A DNA stretch of 21,643 bases from an uncultured Clostridia bacterium (GTDB lineage: Bacteria > Bacillota > Clostridia > Christensenellales > Aristaeellaceae). The position numbers were made by a program, and so were the translations under genes. Each line of letters opens with the position of its first letter. Position 1 is the first letter of the stretch. The notes under the pieces were generated by a model. That model did no database searches. It was not told the origin of the DNA and saw nothing but the letters and a program-made list of their open reading frames with translations. The stretch lies in contig CAKUFB010000013.1 in assembly GCA_934647145.1 (NCBI GenBank), positions 1 to 21,643 on the forward strand, written 5' to 3'. Shown piece after piece: positions 7,921 through 14,650 of this stretch.

Positions 7921-7926
7921 TATAAT
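7921..7926 (+). promoter_or_regulatory. Probable -10 box of the sugar/redox operon promoter
   Basis: A perfect TATAAT lies 37 bases before the isomerase ATG. At the 17-base spacing the -35 would be TTCTGT (7898-7903), which is poor, so an activator may be needed. No clear operator or cre site was found, and no regulator gene is present in the window. Confidence 0.45.
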
Positions 7927-7962
7927 GAGAGTATCCTAATACAGGAGGATGGAGGAGATACT

Positions 7963-9354
7963 ATGCTGAATTATCAGGTCAAGGTGGGTCTGGCCCCGAT
8001 GCGGCGCGACGTGACGCCCCGCCCGGGCATCTTCAACTGGGAAAAGGCCGAGGAGCGCGGCCACCGGATCGTGAAGTACATCGAGGAGCATTTTGCGTCG
8101 GACAACGTGCGCTTCGTCGACCTCAAGGGTATCAATCCGGTGGATGTGATGTATAACGAGGACGACGCGGAGAAGGTGATCGAGCGGTTCCGCGCGGAAA
8201 AGGTGGACGCGGTGGTCATCATCAACTGCAACTTCGGCAACGAGGAAATCGCGGCGCAGGTGGCGGGCGCGCTGAACGTGCCCACGATGATCTGGGCGCC
8301 GATGGAGGATGAGTTCCTGCCGGACGGCTCGCGCTTCTGCGACAGCCAGTGCGGCATGTTCGGCGTGAGCCGCATCCTGCAGCGCAACAACATTCCCTTT
8401 ACGTATGTGGAAACCTGCCATGTCGAGGACGACGTTTTCAAGGCCGGTTTCGAGAAATTTGTGTCGGTGGCGTGCATGGTCAAGAACTTCCGCGGCATGC
8501 GCATCGCGCAGGTGGGCATGCGCCCCAAGCCCTTTACCTCGGTCATCTTCAACGAGGGCGAGCTGATGCAGAAGTTCGGCATTCGCGTGATTCCGGTCAA
8601 TATGGCGGTGGTGATCGACAAGTACAACCGCATCCTGAAGGAACGGGACGCGGAGCTGGAGGAGGGCGCAAAGCTGCTTTTGTCCCGGTATGAGATGGAC
8701 GAGCTGACCCCGCCGCTGCTCAAGAAGGTGTATGCCTTCGTGCTGCTGTATCAGGAGATCTTCGCCGAGTACAGGGTGCAGGCGGTTTCGGCCGAGTGCT
8801 GGACCGCGATGCAGCTGGGGGTGGGCGCGATGCCCTGCACCGCCTACAGCGTGCTGGCCGACATGGGCTACGTCATCTCCTGCGAGAGCGACCTGCACGG
8901 CGCGATCTCCATGGCGATGCTCAGCTGCGCGTCGCTGGGCAGGAAGATCCCCTTCTTCGGCGAGTTCACCGTGCGCAATCCCGAGAACAGGAACAGCGAG
9001 CTGCTGTGGCACTGCGGCCCGTTCGCCTATTCCCTGAAGAAGGAGGGCTGCCCCTGCAAGAACGTCAACATGCGCCAGTGGTTCCAGGTCAAGGACGGCC
9101 ACTACACCATCACCCGCTTCGATCAGGACAACGGCGACTACATGATGCTCGCCGGCCAGTTCGACTCGACCACCGGCCCGTACACCTTCGGCACCTACCT
9201 GTGGGCGCAGTTCGACGACCTGTCCAAGTGGGAGCGCAAGCTGGTCGAAGGCCCGTACATCCACCACATGGCCGAAATCGAGGGCGACTACACCGAGGAG
9301 CTCAAGGAGTTTTCGAAGTACGTGCCCGGCCTGAAGATCGACACGGTGGAATGA
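7963..9354 (+). CDS. L-fucose/L-arabinose isomerase family protein
   Basis: This 463-residue protein belongs to the FucI/AraA aldose-ketose isomerase family, cytoplasmic metal-dependent enzymes that interconvert aldoses and ketoses. The N-terminal half has a Rossmann-like region (DAVVIINCNFGNEEIAAQV). The C-terminal half carries the metal-site pattern: AECW (Glu278), CESDLHGA (Asp310) and WHCGP (His350), matching the family's Glu, Asp and His ligands. The length lies between AraA (about 500) and the shorter members. The open frame could begin earlier, but GGAGGAG at 7951-7957 sets ATG 7963. It is the first gene of the operon, and the aldolase starts 116 bases later. The substrate is unknown. 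The context suggests a deoxy sugar or uronate rather than plain arabinose, because no ribulose-5-phosphate epimerase is present. Confidence 0.82.
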   Translation: MLNYQVKVGLAPMRRDVTPRPGIFNWEKAEERGHRIVKYIEEHFASDNVRFVDLKGINPVDVMYNEDDAEKVIERFRAEKVDAVVIINCNFGNEEIAAQVAGALNVPTMIWAPMEDEFLPDGSRFCDSQCGMFGVSRILQRNNIPFTYVETCHVEDDVFKAGFEKFVSVACMVKNFRGMRIAQVGMRPKPFTSVIFNEGELMQKFGIRVIPVNMAVVIDKYNRILKERDAELEEGAKLLLSRYEMDELTPPLLKKVYAFVLLYQEIFAEYRVQAVSAECWTAMQLGVGAMPCTAYSVLADMGYVISCESDLHGAISMAMLSCASLGRKIPFFGEFTVRNPENRNSELLWHCGPFAYSLKKEGCPCKNVNMRQWFQVKDGHYTITRFDQDNGDYMMLAGQFDSTTGPYTFGTYLWAQFDDLSKWERKLVEGPYIHHMAEIEGDYTEELKEFSKYVPGLKIDTVE

Positions 9355-9387
9355 CCGGGCGATTTGAAAAGCCTTGCGCTGTATAGG

Positions 9388-9448
9388 CGGCAGCAAGTGC
9401 TTTTCGGAAGAGCTCGAGAGGGGCTTTTCTCAGAAAAGCCGCCTCTCG
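9388..9448 (+). repeat. GGCGGCAGCA-type stem-loop element before the aldolase gene
   Basis: GGCGGCAGCAAGTG is followed by a stem with arms 9415-9430 and 9432-9448 (CGAGAGGGGCTTTTCT against its complement, one bulged base). AAGGAGG of the aldolase gene starts 10 bases later. The same layout recurs at 14553-14620 with a different stem sequence. No T run follows on the plus strand, so it is not an ordinary terminator. It could stabilise or process the operon mRNA. Confidence 0.7.
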
Positions 9449-9470
9449 AACGTACTCAAGGAGGAATAAT

Positions 9471-10307
9471 ATGCTGGTATCTTTGAAGGAAATCCTGGCG
9501 CTGGCGGAGAAAAAGCACTGCGCCGTGCCCGCGTTCAACGTATACAATACCGAGACGGTACAGGGCGTGATGAAGGCGGCCGAGGAGCTGAAGGCCCCGG
9601 TCATCTTCCAGATGTACAGCCGCCTGTTCGACAGCGAGCTGGCCAGTCTGGTCGCCCCGGGCATTCTGTCGGCGATCGGGCAGATGAGCGTGCCCTGCGC
9701 GTTCCACCTGGATCACGGCGCGGGCGAGCCCGAGGTGCTGCGCGCCCTTCGCTATGGCGCGAGCGGCGTGATGATCGACGCGTCAGCTCACCCGATCGAC
9801 GAGAACATCGCGGTGACGAAGCGCGTGGTGGAGATGGCCTCGGCCTGCGGCGTGAGCGTCGAGGGCGAGCTGGGCCACGTGGGCACGACGAAGGACGAGC
9901 GCATGGGCGAGTTCACCAAGGCGGATGAGGCGGCGCGCTTCGTGAACGAGACCGGCGTGTCGGCGCTGGCCATCCTGGTGGGCACGGCGCACGGCCGCTA
10001 CAGGAAGGCGCCCAAGCTGGACGTCGAGCGCATTGCGGCCATCCGCGAGGCGACGAACGGCCTGCCCCTGGTGCTGCACGGCGGCAGCGGCGTGCCGGAC
10101 GATCAGATCCGCGCGGCGATCGAGGCGGGCATCCGCAAGATCAACTTCGGCACCGACGTGTGCTATTCGTTCCTGGACGGCGTGTTCGGCGTGTCGCGCG
10201 ACGTGGTGGCCATCGACCTGTTCATGAAGCAGCCGGTGCTGGCGGTCAGGGCCTACGCCGCCGAGAAGATTCGCCTGCTGGGCGCGGAGGGCAAGGCCAA
10301 TGACTGA
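9471..10307 (+). CDS. Class II ketose-bisphosphate aldolase family protein (Fba/GatY/IolJ-like)
   Basis: This 278-residue zinc-dependent aldolase would split a phosphorylated ketose or keto acid into dihydroxyacetone phosphate and an aldehyde. Key residues are visible: HLDHG with Asp81 (proton donor) and zinc His82, EGELGHVG, GTAHGRY (His174) and LHGGSG (His203), plus the phosphate-binding NFGTD. The length matches GatY/KbaY/IolJ (about 280-290). AAGGAGG at 9458-9464 sets the start. Its stop overlaps the PfkB kinase start by 8 bases, so kinase and aldolase are translationally coupled and probably act in sequence. Beside an IolB-type isomerase and a PfkB kinase, an IolJ-like role (2-deoxy-5-keto-gluconate 6-phosphate cleavage) is attractive. 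Fructose- or tagatose-bisphosphate cannot be excluded from sequence. Confidence 0.87.
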   Translation: MLVSLKEILALAEKKHCAVPAFNVYNTETVQGVMKAAEELKAPVIFQMYSRLFDSELASLVAPGILSAIGQMSVPCAFHLDHGAGEPEVLRALRYGASGVMIDASAHPIDENIAVTKRVVEMASACGVSVEGELGHVGTTKDERMGEFTKADEAARFVNETGVSALAILVGTAHGRYRKAPKLDVERIAAIREATNGLPLVLHGGSGVPDDQIRAAIEAGIRKINFGTDVCYSFLDGVFGVSRDVVAIDLFMKQPVLAVRAYAAEKIRLLGAEGKAND

Positions 10308-11220
10308 CATCATCGGAATCGGCGCGTCGGTGTTCGATACGCTGATGCTGGCCGAGGGCTTCCCGCCGGAGGACACCAAGATGCAGGCCATGCAGACCAT
10401 GACCCAGGGGGGCGGCCCCTGCGCCACGGCGCTGGTCGCGGCGGCTCGGCTGGGCGTGAGCGCGGCGTACCTGGGCAACCTGGGCGACGACAGCTACGGC
10501 CGGTTCATGAGGGCTGACTTCGAGAAGTACGGCGTGGACACCAGCCTGATCGCCACCAAGCCCGGCTGCGTGTCCTTCCACTCGTTCGTGCTGCTCAACA
10601 CGCAGAAATCGACCCGCACCATCCTGTGGAACAAGGGCACCGTGCCCGCGCCGCTGCCGGGCGACGTGGATCTTTCCGCGGTGGGCAGGGCAAAGGTGCT
10701 GCACCTGGACGGCCATCAGCTGGACGCGGCCATTTACGCGGCGCGTCACGCGCGCAAAAACGGCGTGAAGGTCTCGCTGGACGCGGGCGGCACCTATCCG
10801 GGCATCGAGCAGCTGCTGCCGTTTGTAGACTTTTTGATCCCGAGCGAGGAATTCGCGCTCAAGATCACCGGCCAGCGGGACGCGCAGAGCGCCGCGCGCA
10901 GCCTGATGAGCCAGTATCACCCGCAGTTCGTCGCGGTGACGCAGGGCTCGAGAGGCGGCTTTCTGTACGACGGCAGCGCGTTCAGCCGCTACGCCTGCTA
11001 CCCGGTGGACGTGATCGACTCCTGCGGCGCGGGCGACGTCTTTCACGGCGCGTTCCTGGCCGCCTGGATTCGCGGCGGCATGAAGCCCATTGACTGCTGC
11101 CGCTTCGCCAGCGCGGTTTCCGCCCTCAAGTGTACCCATTTCGGCGCACGCGACGGCATCCCGAGCTATGAACGGACGATGGCGTTCCTGCACGAACGAG
11201 AGAAGGAAATGGAGGCGTGA
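10300..11220 (+). CDS. PfkB family carbohydrate kinase (ribokinase superfamily; IolC/KdgK-type role possible)
   Basis: This 306-residue sugar kinase has the PfkB signatures. The N-terminal GIGASVFDTLM and GGGPCATALVAAARLG form the sugar site. The C-terminal DSCGAGDVFHGAF contains the anion hole and catalytic Asp246. It would phosphorylate a sugar or keto acid with ATP before cleavage by the aldolase encoded just upstream (8-base overlap). A GGAGG within the end of the aldolase gene serves as ribosome binding site. PfkB members include ribokinase, fructokinase, KdgK (2-keto-3-deoxygluconate) and IolC (5-dehydro-2-deoxygluconate). The iolB-like gene downstream favours an IolC- or KdgK-like substrate, but this is inference from context only. 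Confidence 0.88.
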   Translation: MTDIIGIGASVFDTLMLAEGFPPEDTKMQAMQTMTQGGGPCATALVAAARLGVSAAYLGNLGDDSYGRFMRADFEKYGVDTSLIATKPGCVSFHSFVLLNTQKSTRTILWNKGTVPAPLPGDVDLSAVGRAKVLHLDGHQLDAAIYAARHARKNGVKVSLDAGGTYPGIEQLLPFVDFLIPSEEFALKITGQRDAQSAARSLMSQYHPQFVAVTQGSRGGFLYDGSAFSRYACYPVDVIDSCGAGDVFHGAFLAAWIRGGMKPIDCCRFASAVSALKCTHFGARDGIPSYERTMAFLHEREKEMEA

Positions 11221-11223
11221 GCG

Positions 11224-11874
11224 ATGCTTGAAAAACTCAGAGCGCTCAATCCGGAGCTGAAAATTCACTCGATACACGACGCGGCGTTCAAAAAGTACGG
11301 CCGCGTGATCGACAACCTGCCGGTCTGTCAGGTGACTGAGATCCTCGAAAGGCTCGAAATGCCGGCCGAGGGCTCGGTGTACGTGGCCGAGCTGCCCGAG
11401 CTGATGGCGACCGCGGACGCAAAGGCGATCGGCAGGCGCTTCTTCGGCGAGACCGCCTGCGAGGTGGGCGTGTGCTACGGCTACAATTCGCAGATGAACG
11501 CGATGGAATGGCACAGGTGCAGCGAGCTCAACGTGGCGGTCACGCCGCTGGTGCTGCTGCTGGGCGATGTGCGCGACGTGGAAGGCAGCGAGTACGACGC
11601 GGGCAGGGTCGAGGCGTTTTACCTGGAAAAGGGCGCGGTGGTCGAGGTGTACGGCCCGACGCTGCACTTCTGCCCCTGCCAGGTCAGCGCGGCCGGGTTT
11701 ATCTGCCTGGTCGGCCTGACGAAGGGCACCAACCTGCCGCTGGAGGAGGCGAGCGAGGATCGGCTGCTGTTTCGCAAGAACAAGTGGCTGATCTGCCACG
11801 AGTATAACCGCGGCCTGATCGAACGGGGCGTGTACCCGGGCATTCACGGCGAAAACTACACGGTCAAATACTGA
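11224..11874 (+). CDS. DUF4867 family protein
   Basis: This 216-residue protein resembles DUF4867, a Bacillota family without assigned activity. Recognisable family-like features are IHSIHDAAFKKYGRVID at the N-terminus, EWHRCSELNVAVTPLVLLLG in the middle, LHFCPCQV, the GLTKGTNLPL segment, and LLFRKNKWLICHEYN near the end. The His/Glu/Cys pattern (EWHxxSE, LHxCPC) and the all-beta look suggest a cupin-like fold with a metal site, as in small lyases and isomerases; that is inference. The start lies 3 bases after the kinase stop, with GGAGG overlapping the end of the kinase gene. Its place between kinase/aldolase and the dehydrogenase pair suggests an isomerase, epimerase or lyase step on the same substrate. 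Confidence 0.72.
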   Translation: MLEKLRALNPELKIHSIHDAAFKKYGRVIDNLPVCQVTEILERLEMPAEGSVYVAELPELMATADAKAIGRRFFGETACEVGVCYGYNSQMNAMEWHRCSELNVAVTPLVLLLGDVRDVEGSEYDAGRVEAFYLEKGAVVEVYGPTLHFCPCQVSAAGFICLVGLTKGTNLPLEEASEDRLLFRKNKWLICHEYNRGLIERGVYPGIHGENYTVKY

Positions 11875-11891
11875 CGATGGGAGAAAAAGCG

Positions 11892-13316
11892 ATGGAAAAG
11901 CGAGCGTTTATGTTCAATATGATCCTCAGCGAGCTGGAGGACATCGTGGGTCAGGAAAACGTGTCCACCCGTGAGGCGGACAAGCTGACCTATGGCGTGG
12001 ACTATTTCTGGATCAGCCGCATGTGGGCCGACCGCGGCGAAACCCCGCCGGCCGCCGACTTTGTGGTGCGTCCGGGCAGCGCGCAGGAGGTGTCGGCCAT
12101 CCTGAAGGTGGCCAACTACTACAAACTGCCCGTGCATACCTGGGGCGGCGGAAGCGGCTCTCAGGGCGGCGCGCTGCCCATGGCGGGCGGCATTATCCTG
12201 GACACCAAGCGCATGAACAGGCTGCTCGAGATCGACCTGGAGAGCCGCACCATCACCGCCGAGACCGGCATGATCTTTCAGCAGCTGGAGTGGTACGCCA
12301 ACGAGAAGGGCTTCTCCTGCATGCACATTCCCTCCTGCCTGACCTGCGGCACGATCGGCGGCGCGCTGGGTCACCGCGGCATCGGCATCCTGTCCACCAA
12401 GTACGGCAAGATCGACGACATGTGCGTGAGCATGGAGGTGGTGCTGCCCAACGGCGACGTCATCAACACCCTGCCCGTGCCCAAGCACGCCGCCGGCCCC
12501 GACCTCAACCAGATCTTTATCGGCTCCGAGGGCACGCTGGGCGTGATCACCAAGGCCACCTTCAAGCTCTTTGAGCAGCCCGAGTGCCGCAGGCACCGCG
12601 CCTTCCTCTTCCCGGACATGACCAGCGGCTTCGCGGCCGGACGCGACATCATGCAGAAGGTCAAGCCCTCGATCATGCGCTTCTTCGACGAGGCCGAGAC
12701 CGTCTCGATCATCAAGAAAATCCTGGGCTTCGAGAAAAAAGGCTGCTTTATGAATGTCACCTGCGAGGGTATCGAGCGCATTGTGGACGTGGAGATGGAC
12801 ATCGTGGTCGAGATCTGCAAAAAGTACGGCGCGCAGGATCTGGGCAGCGAGTACGGCGAAAAGTGGTATGAAAACCGCATCACCTTCTTTTATCCGGGTC
12901 ACATCATGGACATCCCGCAGATGTTCGGCACGATGGACACGGTCGCCCGCTTCAAGGACGTCGAGAAGATCTACTGGGCGATGAAGAACGCCATCGAGAC
13001 CAACTTCCCGGGCGTGCGGTTTATCGCGCACTGCTCGCACTGGTACGAGTGGGGCACGATGATCTACGACCGCTTCATCCTGGACAACCCGCCCGCCGAC
13101 CCGGACGAGGCCATCCGCCTGCACAACCGCATCTGGAACACCGGCGTGCGCGCCGCGATGAAAAACGGCGGCGTGATCAACGACCACCACGGCATCGGCC
13201 TGAAGCTGTCCCGCCTGATGAAGGAGCAGTACGGCCCGGCCATGCAGGTCATGGAGGCGCTCAAGAAGCAGCTCGACCCCAACGGCATCATGAACCCCTA
13301 CAAGCTGGGACTGTAA
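11892..13316 (+). CDS. FAD-linked 2-hydroxyacid dehydrogenase/oxidase (GlcD-like)
   Basis: This 474-residue flavoprotein has the architecture of glycolate oxidase GlcD, D-lactate dehydrogenases and alkyl-DHAP synthase. A PCMH-type FAD domain covers residues about 45-230, with WGGGSGSQGGALP for pyrophosphate binding, then GTIGGALGHRG and IGSEGTLGVIT. The C-terminal substrate domain ends in HHGIGLKLSRL and DPNGIMNPYKLGL, typical of the family. It would oxidise a 2-hydroxy acid to a 2-keto acid. An ATG at 11877 is in frame but overlaps the GGGAG that serves ATG 11892, so the later start is preferred. The Fe-S gene follows after 18 bases and an ETF fusion lies further down. This matches ETF-linked lactate dehydrogenase systems such as LctBCD of Acetobacterium woodii, where electron bifurcation is known. 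The substrate here is open. Confidence 0.87.
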   Translation: MEKRAFMFNMILSELEDIVGQENVSTREADKLTYGVDYFWISRMWADRGETPPAADFVVRPGSAQEVSAILKVANYYKLPVHTWGGGSGSQGGALPMAGGIILDTKRMNRLLEIDLESRTITAETGMIFQQLEWYANEKGFSCMHIPSCLTCGTIGGALGHRGIGILSTKYGKIDDMCVSMEVVLPNGDVINTLPVPKHAAGPDLNQIFIGSEGTLGVITKATFKLFEQPECRRHRAFLFPDMTSGFAAGRDIMQKVKPSIMRFFDEAETVSIIKKILGFEKKGCFMNVTCEGIERIVDVEMDIVVEICKKYGAQDLGSEYGEKWYENRITFFYPGHIMDIPQMFGTMDTVARFKDVEKIYWAMKNAIETNFPGVRFIAHCSHWYEWGTMIYDRFILDNPPADPDEAIRLHNRIWNTGVRAAMKNGGVINDHHGIGLKLSRLMKEQYGPAMQVMEALKKQLDPNGIMNPYKLGL

Positions 13317-13334
13317 TATACGGAGGTGTTCTCA

Positions 13335-14417
13335 ATGTTTACCGAAAAAGCTCAGAAGCATGCGAATGCCTGCCGCTTCTGCTGGATGTGCCGGCACCTG
13401 TGCCCGGTGGGCCTTCAGACCGGCCGCGAGGTCAATACCCCCCGCGCCAAGGGTCTGCTGATTTCCCTGGCGCTGCGCGGCCACGCCATGGACAAGGATA
13501 CCGCGCAGATCATGTACGAGTGTACGCTGTGCGGCAGCTGCACCAACGACTGCGCCACCGGCTACGAGCCGCCCCTCTACATCCGCGAGGCGAGATCCGA
13601 GGCCATCGCCGACGACCTGGCTCCGCAGGCGGTGCTGGACGTGATCGACAGGGAGCTGACCACCGGCAACATGTTCGGCAGAACCGACGCGCCCGATTTT
13701 GAGGTTTCCTGCGAGCAGCCCGAGGCGCTTTTGTACCTGGGCGAGACCGCGCGCTACAGGATGACCGACGTGGCGCAGGCGATGATTTCCCTCCTGCGCA
13801 AGGCGGGCGTGAGGTTCGCTGTGCTCAGGGACGAGCCGGCCAGCGGCAGCGCGCTGGGCGATCTCATGGGCTATGTCGAGGAGGTTCGCCAGCAGGCCGA
13901 GAGGTGCGCGCAGGCGATCAATGCCGTGGGGGCGCCGAAGGTGATCGTGCTGGACAGCTACGACCTGGCCTTCATGCTGCACCAGATGCCCGAGTGGGGC
14001 ATCCGCGTGGAGGGCGAGCTGACCACCGCCGCCGACTTCGTGCGCGACCTGGTCAGGGCGGGCAGGCTGACCGTGAACAAGCTGAACCTGACCGCCGCCT
14101 ACCACGACGCGACCCCCGACGCGCGCGACCTGGCCGACCACGACGCGCCCCGCGAGCTGCTCGAGGCGATGGGCGTGCAGCTCAGGGAGATGTTCCTCAA
14201 CCGCCGCATGGCCAAGTGCTGCGGCAGCGAGGTGTTCATGCAGTACGCGCCCGAGCTGGCCAAGCTGACCGCCGCCGGCCGCTGGGACGACATGCATCGC
14301 GCCGGGGTGCGCCACATGATCACCGCCAACCCGCAGGCCTACGACGTGCTGCGCGCCTTCAAGCCCGAAGGCGACACGATCGACAACCTGTTCGTACTGC
14401 TGGATACCCTCTGTTAA
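13335..14417 (+). CDS. GlcF-like Fe-S subunit with eroded CCG domains
   Basis: This 360-residue protein is the Fe-S partner of the GlcD-like dehydrogenase. Two ferredoxin-type motifs are intact: Cys13-16-19-23 (CRFCWMCRHLCP) and Cys63-66-69-73 (CTLCGSCTNDC), enough for two [4Fe-4S] clusters. The rest follows the two-fold CCG layout of GlcF/HdrB proteins but has lost ligands. The first repeat reads LLYLGETARY and DEPASGS where cysteines are expected. The second keeps Cys295-Cys296-Gly, but has YHDAT (residues 256-260) instead of YHDPC and TANPQA (330-335) instead of TACPxC. A non-cubane cluster is therefore unlikely, leaving an electron wire. GTG at 13326 is possible, but GGAGG at 13322-13326 favours ATG 13335. 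The gene is about 40 residues shorter than typical GlcF. Confidence 0.82.
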   Translation: MFTEKAQKHANACRFCWMCRHLCPVGLQTGREVNTPRAKGLLISLALRGHAMDKDTAQIMYECTLCGSCTNDCATGYEPPLYIREARSEAIADDLAPQAVLDVIDRELTTGNMFGRTDAPDFEVSCEQPEALLYLGETARYRMTDVAQAMISLLRKAGVRFAVLRDEPASGSALGDLMGYVEEVRQQAERCAQAINAVGAPKVIVLDSYDLAFMLHQMPEWGIRVEGELTTAADFVRDLVRAGRLTVNKLNLTAAYHDATPDARDLADHDAPRELLEAMGVQLREMFLNRRMAKCCGSEVFMQYAPELAKLTAAGRWDDMHRAGVRHMITANPQAYDVLRAFKPEGDTIDNLFVLLDTLC

Positions 14418-14650
14418 ATGAATCCACCCCCTGGCTTCCAAGGCATTTGCCCGCGGAGGTCTGGGGGTGAAGCGCTGCTTGCTCTTTAAAGGGAAGCGGC
14501 AAGTACGTATAAAACTGGCCTGCTATTGCCTGTGAACGTACAGTTGTTTATTCGGCGGCAGCAGGTGTTTTCCGGGAGGGGTCTGGGGAGGCGCCTTTTT
14601 CAAAAAGGCGGCCTTCCCAGCGTAACCCCCGGCGTAAAGGAGAGTGACCC
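14418..14650 (+). other. 233-bp intergenic region with stem-loops, inside the operon
   Basis: No gene is visible. From left to right it holds: a long imperfect hairpin at 14425-14469 (CACCCCC/GGGGGTG outer stem, inner GGC-ATTT-GCC), without a T run; an inverted repeat GTACGT (14503-14508) and ACGTAC (14536-14541) around a TATAAA at 14508; the CGGCGGCAGCA-type stem-loop at 14553-14620; and AAAGGAGAG (14636-14644) for the FGGY kinase. The gap could hide an internal promoter, but no -35 at good spacing was found. Confidence 0.6.
14553..14620 (+). repeat. CGGCGGCAGCA-type stem-loop element before the FGGY kinase gene
   Basis: CGGCGGCAGCAGGTG is followed by a strong hairpin. Its arms are 14583-14600 (CTGGGGAGGCGCCTTTTT) and 14602-14620, pairing over about 18 bp with one wobble and one bulge. 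It is the same element type as 9388-9448, with the stem sequence changed on both sides. It lies 15 bases before the ribosome binding site. Confidence 0.7.

Noticed and set aside
11877..11891. Earlier in-frame ATG for the GlcD-like gene
   Set aside because: It overlaps the GGGAG that lies at the correct distance from ATG 11892 and has no ribosome binding site of its own. The same reasoning excludes ATG 2121 for tldD.
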